From Geobacter argillaceus (GTDB taxonomy: Bacteria > Desulfobacterota > Desulfuromonadia > Geobacterales > DSM-12255): DNA of 64,000 bases. Below are positions 45,156 through 53,710 of the stretch, one piece after another; within the stretch, counting starts at the first letter, position 1, and every line of letters begins with the position of its first letter. The notes below the pieces were generated by a model. The model was not told the DNA's origin and made no database searches. It saw only the letters and a program-made list of their open reading frames with translations. The translations under genes were made by a program, and so were the position numbers. The DNA is taken from positions 1-64,000 of the forward strand of contig NZ_VLLN01000020.1 in assembly GCF_007830735.1 (NCBI RefSeq). Reading direction: 5' to 3'.

Positions 45156-46031
45156 ATGGAACTTCGCCACCTCAGATACTTTGTCGCTGCCGCCGAAGAA
45201 CTCAGTTTCAGCGGCGCGGCCAGGAAACTGCACATTTCCCAGCCGGCCATAAGTCGTATAATCCGGGAACTGGAATGTGAACTGGGGGTCAGTCTCTTTA
45301 CCCGGGAACGGCTTGGTCTCCGCCTGACGCCAGCCGGAGAGCAGTTCCTTGTTAGTGCACGCAAAATAGTACGCGACTGCGAAGAAGCGGTGCATGCCCT
45401 GAAGTATCCTGTTAACTTGCGGCAGAAGCTGGTAGTGGGCTTTATCCCCACCGTACTCGGGTCTTTCCTGGGTGATGCTCTCAAGAAATTTCGGGGAAAT
45501 CATCCAAGGGTAGAGTTAAGCGTACGTGACATGCTGCCGGGGGATCAGATTGCTGCCCTGCGCAACAGGGAGATTGATCTGGCCTTTGTCGGGAATCCCT
45601 GCGAGGAGTTGGATAACGAATTTGATATTCTGATAATACAGGAAATACCATTGCAAGCGGCACTACCGGCAACCCACCGGCTTGCCGGCGAGGTTGCGAT
45701 TGATCTCAAGGATCTCGAACGGGATGCGTTTCTCGGCCTCGTCGAGGGGAAATTCCCCGGCCGAAACCAGACGATCAGCAACGCCTGCATTAAGGCGGGG
45801 TTCAGACCGGTATTGACGCATAAGGCCAGCAGTCTCGTCGAGGTGGTGGGGATGATCGGTGCAGGTATGGGCGTGTGTCTGATGCCGAGTGATGTCAGCA
45901 GCCAGCCACACCCCAATGTGGTGTTCGTTCCCCTGAACGACGATATAGAGCCTGTTCGCCTTGCCACCGTATGGCTTCCCGACAATAAGAATCCCGCTCT
46001 TCGCTATTTGCTGGAGTGTTTGAAAGACTGA
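45156..46031 (+). CDS. LysR-family transcriptional regulator
   Basis: The 291-residue protein has the N-terminal helix-turn-helix MELRHLRYFVAAAEELSFSG, AARKLHISQPAISRIIRELE and the effector-binding domain (KLVVGFIPTVLGSFLGDALK, REIDLAFVG, GAGMGVCLMPSDV). It is divergent from the stress-gene run and probably regulates it and itself. The ATG at 45156 fits family starts better than the TTG three codons upstream. The ribosome site is weak. Nothing notable lies in the 142 bases after it, up to the converging SDR gene. Confidence 0.93.
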   Translation: MELRHLRYFVAAAEELSFSGAARKLHISQPAISRIIRELECELGVSLFTRERLGLRLTPAGEQFLVSARKIVRDCEEAVHALKYPVNLRQKLVVGFIPTVLGSFLGDALKKFRGNHPRVELSVRDMLPGDQIAALRNREIDLAFVGNPCEELDNEFDILIIQEIPLQAALPATHRLAGEVAIDLKDLERDAFLGLVEGKFPGRNQTISNACIKAGFRPVLTHKASSLVEVVGMIGAGMGVCLMPSDVSSQPHPNVVFVPLNDDIEPVRLATVWLPDNKNPALRYLLECLKD

Positions 46032-46173
46032 ACATTCGTGCGAAGAACCATGAACCTGAATTCGACAGTTTACGAGGTCCTCCTTCGCTCCGATTCCCCT
46101 TCAGCTGTGGCTCTACGGCTCATTTCGCCGCAGCCGGGAACTCCCCGGGTTCAAACTACTCTCCGTCTTCCCC

Positions 46174-46911
46174 TCAGGACGGAATCATTGCCGCAAACTC
46201 CCGTTCAACCTGCTTGGGGGCCTTCAACAACATGGCATGGACATGTTGAGACATGGGGTCGGGGAAAATCTCTTCATCACCGTTCTCCAACCCAGCAAGA
46301 ATTGCATCAGCAATCTGGTCCGGCGTTGCCTTGGGTATCTCCTGGCCGGCCGTCATTCGCGTATCCACCGGGCCGGGATAGACCCCGATCACCTTGATTC
46401 CCCGGGGAGCCAGTTCGGCGCGCACACCTTGCAGCAGGGAGTGGCCGGCCGCCTTTGAGGCGCAATAGGTGCCGTTGAGCGGCAGATTGACCAGGCCGAT
46501 GATTGAGCTGATATTGACGATAGCCCCGTCGCCACGGGCGGCGATTATCGGTGCGAATGCACGGCACATGGCCAGGGTACCGAAGAAGTTGACTTCCATC
46601 TCCTCGTGAGCGCTTTCCATACCGGTTGGGCCCATGAACCACATGCAACGATTGACACCTGCGTTATTGACCAGCACATCCACGTCCTTGCAATACTTCG
46701 CAACGGCCTCCACACTTGCGGCATTGGTCACATCCAGCCGGACTGCGAAAAGCCTGTCGGGATCGAGACGAGCCAATTCCTCCACGGCGTTAGCGGTACG
46801 TGCTGCGGCATAGACCTTTGCCACCCCTTTGTCCAGCAATCTTTTGACCAGAGCCTTGCCGATGCCACCGTTGGCGCCGGTAACCAATACGGTTTTTCCT
46901 TTGAGATCCAT
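46174..46911 (-). CDS. Short-chain dehydrogenase/reductase
   Basis: The 245-residue Rossmann-fold protein has TGANGGIGKAL (cofactor loop), VDVLVNNAGV, ISSIIGLVNLP and the catalytic YCASKAAGHSLL with PGPVDTRM. It should reduce or oxidise a carbonyl or alcohol with NAD(P)H. The Arg/Thr after the second strand (AAARTANAVEEL) suggests NADPH. It lies downstream of the DUF1904 and efflux genes, 137 bases after DUF1904, so it may be the tail of that transcript. Confidence 0.93.
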   Translation of the reverse strand: MDLKGKTVLVTGANGGIGKALVKRLLDKGVAKVYAAARTANAVEELARLDPDRLFAVRLDVTNAASVEAVAKYCKDVDVLVNNAGVNRCMWFMGPTGMESAHEEMEVNFFGTLAMCRAFAPIIAARGDGAIVNISSIIGLVNLPLNGTYCASKAAGHSLLQGVRAELAPRGIKVIGVYPGPVDTRMTAGQEIPKATPDQIADAILAGLENGDEEIFPDPMSQHVHAMLLKAPKQVEREFAAMIPS

Positions 46912-47048
46912 TATTGACTCCTTTTTTTATAAATTCGGAAACCTGCCCATTAATAGGGTTAAAGGTCTCGATAACGGCACGAAACACTATGGAGTGAACT
47001 GGTTAGCTCCACGGTACCACAGTCCTCCACCCTTTTCAGCCATGATCT

Positions 47049-47387
47049 TCAGCTGCCGGGCAGCCAACTTATGTTCTTCAAGGGTGTTCCCTGCTTGTAA
47101 TACAGGGAAGGGGTGAGCAGTATAAAGAAAATATGTGTATCCCCGTAACCGTCCCGGTTGAGGATGTCATGCATGGTTGACGCAATGACGTTATGCCTTT
47201 CCTGGGTCCTCGGGAACATTAATATCTCCAGCGAACGTGGCGTTGCCGTTATCTGGGTGATATTCAGAAGTTCGATCTTGACAATTTCCCGGGGGACTGC
47301 GGCGACACGGGAAAATTCCTCCACGAGCACGGGGCATTCTCTCCTCAAAAATTCCCCGTCAAATCCCTTGAATCTCAGGTAAGGCAT
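47049..47387 (-). CDS. DUF1904 / tautomerase-like protein
   Basis: The 112-residue protein opens MPYLRFKGFDGEFLR, the start typical of DUF1904 members (tautomerase superfamily with N-terminal Pro). A mixed alpha/beta body follows (VKIELLNITQITATPRSLEIL). The Pro2 catalytic residue of tautomerases is present. It lies 52 bases after the HlyD-type efflux gene on the same strand. Its role is unknown, perhaps handling the aromatic acid or enol exported by the pump. Confidence 0.7.
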   Translation of the reverse strand: MPYLRFKGFDGEFLRRECPVLVEEFSRVAAVPREIVKIELLNITQITATPRSLEILMFPRTQERHNVIASTMHDILNRDGYGDTHIFFILLTPSLYYKQGTPLKNISWLPGS

Positions 47388-47439
47388 TGTGTTCTCTCCT
47401 CTCTACAAAAAGTATTCCCGGTGTTTTTGTAGCCTCAAT

Positions 47440-48330
47440 CTACGACGGCCACTTGCTGGATTGCTGTACCGGCGGTCGTGCGACTATCGTGCAGGTCATG
47501 CCCGCAACAAGGGGAACATTGTCCGGCAGGTGATCTATCCTGATCCGCACGGGAATCCGCTGGGCGAGCCGCACCCAGGTGAAAACCGGGTTGACGTCCG
47601 ACAGGAGTTCCCTACCAGTCGGGTTGTCGTGATCGGTTATGCCTCGGCTGAAACTCTCGACGTGTCCCTGGAGGGGCGAGGTAGTACCCATAAGCCTGAT
47701 TTCGACCTGCTCGCCCTGATGCAGGAGATGAAGCTTCGTCTCCTCGAAATATCCGTAGACCCAGAACGAATTCTTGTCGATCAGGGCCAGATTGGCCGCC
47801 CCCGCCGTTGCAAAGTCGCCGGGATGAACGTTCAGATTGGCGATATAGCCGGCAACCGGCGCACGCACCTCGGTCCGGCGCAGGTTCAACGTGGCCGTCT
47901 CCACGGCGACCTCGGCCTCCTGATACGCCGCTGCGGCTGAATCGGCCTGAGACATGGCGTTCTCCCGACTTTCAGCGGACACGGCGATTCCATCCAGATT
48001 TGCCCGCCGTTCTGCTTCCTGCCGGCGCATGGTCATCACCGCCTTGCTGGCGGCAAGGCGGGCTTTTGCCTGGTCGAGGGCCAGGCGGTAGCGTTCCGGA
48101 TCGACGACAAACAGCAGATCACCCTTGTGTACCAGCTGGTTGTCCTTGACCGACACCCGCACGACGATACCGGAAACATCGGACGCGATATTGATTACGT
48201 CTGCGCGGACCTTGCCGTCTCGGGTCCAGGGCGAATTAATGTACTGTTGCCACAATGTCCTGCTCAGCAGTGCGGCGGCGGCAACGATGGCTACGGTTAT
48301 GACGAATTGAAGCAGATGCCTTATTTTCAT
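47440..48330 (-). CDS. HlyD-type periplasmic adaptor of the efflux system (AaeA-like)
   Basis: The 296-residue protein has an N-terminal membrane anchor (LLQFVITVAIVAAAALL), the lipoyl-like half TRDGKVRADVINIASDVSGI with VSVKDNQLVHKGDLLFVVDP, a helical hairpin and the second lipoyl half APVAGYIANLNVHPGDFA. This is the membrane-fusion protein of AaeAB-type aromatic-acid pumps. It is the fourth gene after the outer-membrane lipoprotein, FUSC and DUF1656 genes, and lies 37 bases from DUF1656. Confidence 0.92.
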   Translation of the reverse strand: MKIRHLLQFVITVAIVAAAALLSRTLWQQYINSPWTRDGKVRADVINIASDVSGIVVRVSVKDNQLVHKGDLLFVVDPERYRLALDQAKARLAASKAVMTMRRQEAERRANLDGIAVSAESRENAMSQADSAAAAYQEAEVAVETATLNLRRTEVRAPVAGYIANLNVHPGDFATAGAANLALIDKNSFWVYGYFEETKLHLLHQGEQVEIRLMGTTSPLQGHVESFSRGITDHDNPTGRELLSDVNPVFTWVRLAQRIPVRIRIDHLPDNVPLVAGMTCTIVARPPVQQSSKWPS

Positions 48331-48367
48331 AGGGACATTCCTTTAATGGTATACGTGCCGATATCTG

Positions 48368-48568
48368 CTAGCGCAGCATAAACAGGCCGCAGAGGGCGAA
48401 AATGCAGAAAAATATCGAGACCCGGAACAGGGGCGGATGCCAGACGTGCCGATAGACGCCGCATCGCCCCATGATTCTGTCAAGGGCCGTCTGGATGGCG
48501 GCGCTTGCAAGAAAGACGAGAAACATGGTCGGCATCAGTGCGTCAAGCAGCGAAAATTCACGCGGCAT
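48368..48568 (-). CDS. DUF1656 small membrane protein (AaeX-like)
   Basis: The 66-residue protein has two hydrophobic spans (LMPTMFLVFLASAAIQTAL and FRVSIFFCIFALCGLFML) around a conserved-looking WHPPLFR. It matches DUF1656/AaeX, found with AaeAB pumps, function unknown. It overlaps the FUSC gene end by 11 bases. Confidence 0.85.
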   Translation of the reverse strand: MPREFSLLDALMPTMFLVFLASAAIQTALDRIMGRCGVYRHVWHPPLFRVSIFFCIFALCGLFMLR

Positions 48569-50744
48569 TGGCTATTTCCTCCGTGGTATTCTCGGGCAGA
48601 CCGCCGGTGGCGGCTGCCAGGACTGTTTCGTCGTCAAGGAGTGCAATCCGCATGAGATGCAGCGATGCCAGCAGACGGCGCAACGTATCCCTGTCATGGG
48701 GGGTATGGGATTCGAACTCCATTTCACGTTGGATCGAGTTAATGGCTAACGTTACGCTGTCAAGGGTCGCCTCGCGGTGCCGGGCGGAAAGCCTGCGGAA
48801 AAGGCGCGCCGTTGAACGGATGCTTTCCTGCACCTGGTCCGACAACCAGGGTGGCATCTGCACCATAGCCGCGTCTTCACGCACATGGATAACTGCACGG
48901 CCAATCTCTCTGACCGAAAGAATCCAGGCCACAAGCCGCTGGTTCTGATCATCCGCCAGGTGCTTGGTTGACTCCATCTTGTGCAACAGGTCGTAGGTAC
49001 CGCTTTCAAAACGGTTCAGAATGCCGGAAAGCGGATCAAGGCAGGCCATGACCACCTGCCGGCGTATTTGTCCGGCCATACGGCGATTGAACCATGCGCC
49101 GGTGGCGGGTACCAGCGTCATGAATACCAGACCGGCTATGGCCGTGCCCAACAGCGATGCACTACCATCATTGATGAGCCCCACCGGGTTGAAAACCATG
49201 GGATTCGACGGCGAAAGCATTGCGAGGAAAAAGACAACGTACCCGGTGCCGATGGCGACCCAGCGAGGATACGTGATGACATAGGACCCGATCATCAAAA
49301 AGGGGAGGAGCGCCATACTTAACAGCGTGAATCCGTCCAGCGACGGCATGATGAAACACGCAAACAGGAGTGCAAGGACATACCCTGTACCGTGCCCCAT
49401 GATCATATGTCGAACGCCACGGTACTGATCCGGCGCGGATCCGAACAGAGCGCTTGTAACCGCCGCAAAGCTCAGGGCGCTGGCGCCATGGGGCCACGCA
49501 GTGGCAATCCAGAAAACGCTGATCAGAAGGATTGAGACAAAAGCCTTCCCTCCGGTGAGAAGGGCAGCCACCGGGTCGGTGTACGTTGCGAACTGGATGT
49601 CGTCGGGAGGTTTCGGCCCCTGCTCCTTGTCAGACAGGGTTGCGTATGTCCTTGTATACCCATGCAGCTCGTGCAGGAAACGGTGCAGGAGCTCAATCGC
49701 AGTCTCGAAATCAGCCCGGTTCTGGGCATCGTTTAAGGCGGGAACGTCTGCTCTGGCCTGCCTAACCTTTCGCGCAAGGACAGCCCGGAATGCGGCGATG
49801 CGGCGGGCTGCCACATGCGCTGCGTGGGAGCTTTGTGGAGTTGCTGCCGTAGGTTCGAGAACCAGGCCCAGCGAATCGTATATATCAGTGAGAACCTCTC
49901 CTGCGGGGAGGGCATTTTTGGTTAACCGATTCAAGAGTTGATGAAAGGAATAGAACGTGGTGGAAGCCGCCATGAACTCGCTATTGAGCTTTCGAAGCTT
50001 CAGGTCGCGGGAACGCACTTCCGGATCTTCCAGAAAAGCTGCATTGCGTATGGATTCGAGGGCAAGCACATTGCCGACCAGCTTCATCTGCATGGCTTCC
50101 AGTTCGCCGGTGGCGGCCGTACCTGAAAGCGACCTGCGCACGAACGCCATGAACTCCACATAGCGGTTTTGCACGTTGCTCGTTATCTGATCGGAGAGAC
50201 GTAGCGGAAATATAATGTCGCTTACCACCCCGGCGCACAGGATGCCGAGCGTCACTTCCGAGAGCCGGGTAACCGCAAGGGAAAAGGCTGCATTGGGCTG
50301 CGGTGCCGCCGACAACCCGGCAAGGGCAGCGGAATATCCGGCAAGGACGCATCCGTATGATTTGAAATCGCGGTAAAATGCGGCTCCAACGGTACAGAGC
50401 CCTACCCACAACGCCAAGCCGAGCAGGAATAACACCGGTTCCTGCGCAAACAGGCTGACGAGCAGTAGACTAACCATGACACCGGCCAGCGTACCGCCGA
50501 TGCGATACACGCTTTTCGTCAGGATCATCCCCGTCTGCGGCCGCATGACGATAAAGACGGTGATCATCGCCAGCCGCGGCTGGTCGAGTTGGAACCGCAT
50601 CGCCAGCCACAGGGCCAGAAGCGCTGCCAGGGCGGACTTGAAGACAAATATCCATCGCCATCCTTCCGCTGTGCCCCAGGCAACGGCTTCCTGCTTCAGC
50701 GACGGCAGCCAGGGGGATGCGGCAGACGAAGGGAAAACACTCAT
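48558..50744 (-). CDS. FUSC-family inner-membrane exporter (AaeB-like)
   Basis: The 728-residue protein has two blocks of about five or six membrane helices (residues about 30-190 and 395-530) separated by a cytoplasmic region, as in FUSC/AaeB exporters. GWRWIFVFKSALAALLALWL and FIVMRPQTGMILTKSVYRIG in the N-terminal block are family features. It should drive proton-linked export of aromatic carboxylates or similar compounds. It overlaps the outer-membrane lipoprotein gene by four bases and DUF1656 by 11. Confidence 0.9.
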   Translation of the reverse strand: MSVFPSSAASPWLPSLKQEAVAWGTAEGWRWIFVFKSALAALLALWLAMRFQLDQPRLAMITVFIVMRPQTGMILTKSVYRIGGTLAGVMVSLLLVSLFAQEPVLFLLGLALWVGLCTVGAAFYRDFKSYGCVLAGYSAALAGLSAAPQPNAAFSLAVTRLSEVTLGILCAGVVSDIIFPLRLSDQITSNVQNRYVEFMAFVRRSLSGTAATGELEAMQMKLVGNVLALESIRNAAFLEDPEVRSRDLKLRKLNSEFMAASTTFYSFHQLLNRLTKNALPAGEVLTDIYDSLGLVLEPTAATPQSSHAAHVAARRIAAFRAVLARKVRQARADVPALNDAQNRADFETAIELLHRFLHELHGYTRTYATLSDKEQGPKPPDDIQFATYTDPVAALLTGGKAFVSILLISVFWIATAWPHGASALSFAAVTSALFGSAPDQYRGVRHMIMGHGTGYVLALLFACFIMPSLDGFTLLSMALLPFLMIGSYVITYPRWVAIGTGYVVFFLAMLSPSNPMVFNPVGLINDGSASLLGTAIAGLVFMTLVPATGAWFNRRMAGQIRRQVVMACLDPLSGILNRFESGTYDLLHKMESTKHLADDQNQRLVAWILSVREIGRAVIHVREDAAMVQMPPWLSDQVQESIRSTARLFRRLSARHREATLDSVTLAINSIQREMEFESHTPHDRDTLRRLLASLHLMRIALLDDETVLAAATGGLPENTTEEIANAA

Positions 50745-52198
50745 CGCGACCCCTCCGGTGCCGGTGGCGTTACCGGCGAGCCACCGCCCAATGCCTGCAT
50801 CAGTGCGGCATATGCATCGAGAAAACGCGCCTCCACCTGCACTTTTCGTTGGGCCTCCAGGAGGGTCTGATTTTGCGCATTGAGAACATTCAGATACTCT
50901 GTAAGCCCTGTCCGGAAGCTCTTTAAGGCTATGTCATAGGCCCGATTGGCCAGGGAGTTCGATTCATTGACCTGGACACGCTGCTTTTCCAACGAGCGTA
51001 GTGTCACAACCTGGTCGGCGACGTTCTCCAGAGCCCGAATCAGGGTCTCGTTATACGACTCGACCGCAATATCGTAGTCGGCGGTGGCGGCACCCAGTTG
51101 GCTCCGCAGCCGCCCCCCTTCGAAAACCGGCAGGGATATTGCCGGCCCGAACCCTGCTATCAGCGACCCCGGCGACAAAAATTGGGCAAAGCCGAGGGAT
51201 TGCCACCCGGCAAACGCCGTCAGGTTGATGTTCGGGTAAAATTTTGCCTTGGCCACGTCTATTCCCTTGCCGGTAGCCTCCACCCTCCACCGCTGGGCCA
51301 CCACATCGGGACGACGGCCCAGGAGCTCTGCCGGCAGGAAAGACGGTACCTGCACCGGCACGTTGGAGGAAAGTGCAGGTGGGCGAATCTGCTCCCCATC
51401 GCCGGGTCCTTTGCCGGTAAGGGCACTCAACTGATTGTGCAACAACTCGATGGACTCGGAAATCCTCTCAAGCTCGGCCCGTGCCGCAGGCAAGGGCGTT
51501 TCCGCCTGCCTCAGGTCGAGTTCGGTCGCAATCCCGGCCTTGAGCCGCTTTTGGGTTATATCGAGGATATCCTGCCGCTGTTTCAGTGTTGTCTGCGCTA
51601 TATCCTTCAGCCTGCACTGGAGTGACAACTGGACATACACCCGGACCACCATTGTTTCGAGGGCGAGTTGAACTTCCTGTGCCTCGGCTGTTGAAACCTG
51701 AACGGAGCCCAGGGCGGCGGCAAGGGCACTTCGGTTCTTTCCCCAGAGATCGAAATCATACATAAAGTCGAGGGTTGCCACGTTATTCCAAGCCCAATTC
51801 CCCGCATAGGGAGCTTTGACGAATTGATGTTCGGTAAACTGCTGGCGGGTGAAGTCCGCATCGGCCTGGACTGACGGAAAGAGGGCCGACTTGGCAATAC
51901 CGCTGAGCGCCATCACCTTCGCAACCCGTGCTTGGGCAATACGTATGGAGGGGTTCCCCGATGTTGCCTCCGCAACCAACCGGTTCAACTGCGGATCACC
52001 GTAGGCCTTCCACCACTCTTGCGACGGCCAGGGCGTCGCTTGGTGAGCTGTAGATTTGAGTGCGCTGCCTGCGTTCAGTTTATTGGGATCAAGTCGGTGA
52101 GAATGGGTCGAAATGCTGCGTGGGAAGCTGGCACAACCGCCGAGGAAAAGCATCAGCGCCAGGGAGAATAGTGCAATGTTTATTCGAGAGCTGAACAG
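50741..52198 (-). CDS. Outer-membrane efflux lipoprotein (NodT/OprM type), unusual CTG start
   Basis: From the ATG at 52153 the protein has 470 residues with two outer-membrane-efflux domains (LDPNKLNAG, WWKAYGDPQLNRLVAEA, RRPDVVAQRWRVEATGKGID, AISLPVFEGGRLRSQLGAA). That start gives only LFLGGC before the lipobox Cys. Fifteen codons upstream in frame is CTG (52198-52196), six bases after a perfect AGGAG (52205-52209). Starting there gives the full signal peptide LFSSRINIALFSLALMLFLGGC. No ATG, GTG or TTG serves better, so CTG initiation is proposed. It overlaps the FUSC gene by four bases and heads the operon. Confidence 0.88.
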   Translation of the reverse strand: MFSSRINIALFSLALMLFLGGCASFPRSISTHSHRLDPNKLNAGSALKSTAHQATPWPSQEWWKAYGDPQLNRLVAEATSGNPSIRIAQARVAKVMALSGIAKSALFPSVQADADFTRQQFTEHQFVKAPYAGNWAWNNVATLDFMYDFDLWGKNRSALAAALGSVQVSTAEAQEVQLALETMVVRVYVQLSLQCRLKDIAQTTLKQRQDILDITQKRLKAGIATELDLRQAETPLPAARAELERISESIELLHNQLSALTGKGPGDGEQIRPPALSSNVPVQVPSFLPAELLGRRPDVVAQRWRVEATGKGIDVAKAKFYPNINLTAFAGWQSLGFAQFLSPGSLIAGFGPAISLPVFEGGRLRSQLGAATADYDIAVESYNETLIRALENVADQVVTLRSLEKQRVQVNESNSLANRAYDIALKSFRTGLTEYLNVLNAQNQTLLEAQRKVQVEARFLDAYAALMQALGGGSPVTPPAPEGSR

Positions 52199-52292
52199 AC
52201 GTGTCTCCTGTATTTTTGTGTATGAGTATATGGCCGCTTACAAAACCATTACGTTTGAATGGAGATAGGTTGAATGGGTTATGAAAATGACA

Positions 52293-52328
52293 GTGGCCGG
52301 AGCCAGCGATGCTGGGAGTGCCGGCCAC
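52293..52328 (-). terminator. Long hairpin upstream of the efflux operon
   Basis: GTGGCCGG (52293-52300) pairs with CCGGCCAC (52321-52328), and inside it CCAGC-GAT-GCTGG continues the stem. On the minus strand TGTCATTTTCATAA follows. It would end transcription from the small exported gene and pseudogene before the efflux operon. Confidence 0.6.
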
Positions 52329-52342
52329 ATGAAATATGTATT

Positions 52343-52575
52343 CCTTATTAATTGACGGCCATAGAAGTGGAAATGAATTGATAGTCAGCCAGCCTTACTT
52401 CAAGCCGTTGTAATTCATCGGCTGTATAGGCCGAAGTTCCTTTGTTCAGTTCGTTTTGCAGCTTCGATATTATTTCCTGAATGCTGCATGTTCGATCACC
52501 ACAGTTTTCGGAGTTTACCAGGAACAGGGGTTTTTGCCGGCTCCGGCCTTAACGTCTGCTACAGATGCAACTACA
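52343..52575 (-). pseudogene. Degraded relative of the small exported coiled-coil protein
   Basis: On the minus strand, from TAA at 52343, one frame reads FLVNSENCGDRTCSIQEIIS, then KGTSAYTADELQRLEVRLAD, matching the exported protein at 26959-27237 (KNCSTEVNSIQSK, KGTKVYTADEIKKLQDKL). Upstream the homology moves to another frame (VADVKAGAGKNPC), implying one lost base near 52527. No start codon or complete signal peptide is present. Sequencing error cannot explain the missing 5' end. Confidence 0.65.
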
Positions 52576-52917
52576 CTAGTTACCGCTTAAAATCGTGAAT
52601 TCGTATTTTTTTGCGACGGTATTAATCTTGTCCTTTAGCGAGTTAATTTCTGCCTCAAGCTGGGTTATTTTTCCCACATCAATTCCTTCATGCAAACCGC
52701 CTTCATAATCACGGTATGCATATTGTTTATTCAATTCTAATTCCTTTGTTTTCAGAGCGACACGAAGTGGCTCCGTCTCTTGGGTAAACTGGTTATATGC
52801 CTGTTTATCGACACTGTTAACCACAAGTATGCCTGGATTTGACGCTGATGCAGATACTGAACTCACTGAAAATATTGCGAATGTCATTGCAATTCCGACG
52901 ATCATGTTCTTTTTCAT
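52576..52917 (-). CDS. Small exported coiled-coil protein
   Basis: The 113-residue protein has a signal peptide (MKKNMIVGIAMTFAIFSVSS, cleavage near SASA) and a mature part with two charged helices (ETEPLRVALKTKELELNKQY and KITQLEAEINSLKDKINTVA). The middle LNKQYAYRDYEGGLH recalls Spy/ZraP-type periplasmic chaperone or zinc-response proteins, but the family was not confirmed. It lies downstream of a MarR gene and of a 16-base inverted repeat, so it is probably under MarR control. Confidence 0.7.
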   Translation of the reverse strand: MKKNMIVGIAMTFAIFSVSSVSASASNPGILVVNSVDKQAYNQFTQETEPLRVALKTKELELNKQYAYRDYEGGLHEGIDVGKITQLEAEINSLKDKINTVAKKYEFTILSGN

Positions 52918-53096
52918 TTTACTTCTCCATGTAGTTTATTCTTAGCACAGCTAGTAAATATTTCTCACTGCTTGCTGCAGATCGCCGAGCAAGATCCTGA
53001 CGGTCTCAAATCGGCTGGTTGAAGAATTTTGTAGATCGACTGCCAATACTATTATGTAAATGTTCTCATGATGTTTTCTCCCTTCCCCTTGTTATG

Positions 53097-53157
53097 GTGA
53101 CAATAGTTGCTACTACAAGTATTGAGGCAAGAGAAATGTTATAGCAATAATTGTCAC
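53097..53157. promoter_or_regulatory. Inverted repeat, likely MarR operator pair
   Basis: GTGACAATAGTTGCTA (53097-53112) faces TAGCAATAATTGTCAC (53142-53157); the arms match at 14 of 16 positions. The core CAATAGTTG occurs again at 53624-53632, just before the marR start. The region 52918-53178 holds no gene. Confidence 0.65.
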
Positions 53158-53178
53158 AACAGATTGTGTGCAAAAAAA

Positions 53179-53616
53179 TTACTCTAGATTTCGGGAAATA
53201 GTATCGAGCGTCCGTCGTAAGGCCTCAGAATCATTATCTGTCAAGCCATTGAACATCTTCGCCTTTATGTGAAGCACCAATGGATTGCACTGTTCTACGC
53301 ATCGTTTCCCTTCATCGGTCAGGTAGATCAGGTAGGCACGCCGGTCGTTGAGGGCATCAACGCGACGCACCAAGCCTTTCTTTTCGACCTTGTCGAGAAT
53401 ACGGGTCGTATTGGCCTGATCCTTGAAAATTTTATCTGCCAGTTCCTTCTGGCTGAGGCCGTCTTGTTCCCACAACCGGACCAAGACTACCAATTGTTCG
53501 GAGGTCATATTCAAGTGCTTGAGCTGTCTGCCAATCTGACACCTAAGCCGGTTAACCACCTTCACCAGCATAAAGTCCAAGGCGTTATCGAGTTTTTCTT
53601 CACGTATCCCTAACAT
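53179..53616 (-). CDS. MarR-family transcriptional regulator
   Basis: The 145-residue protein has the winged helix MTSEQLVVLVRLWEQDGLSQ, KELADKIFKDQANTTRILDK and the wing VDALNDRRAYLIYLTDEGKR. It should bind as a dimer to the CAATAGTTG-type sites at 53097-53157 and at 53624-53632, the latter only seven bases upstream of its own ATG. Likely targets are itself, the small exported protein and the AaeAB-type efflux operon downstream, which are all leftward. Confidence 0.92.
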   Translation of the reverse strand: MLGIREEKLDNALDFMLVKVVNRLRCQIGRQLKHLNMTSEQLVVLVRLWEQDGLSQKELADKIFKDQANTTRILDKVEKKGLVRRVDALNDRRAYLIYLTDEGKRCVEQCNPLVLHIKAKMFNGLTDNDSEALRRTLDTISRNLE

Positions 53617-53710
53617 GTTTATACAATAGTTGTTGCATCATGTATGTGTCAAGAAAAATATCTGAACAGCTGTTTCATGAATGGCCTCGCCTTTGAGTTT
53701 GTGTTTTAAT

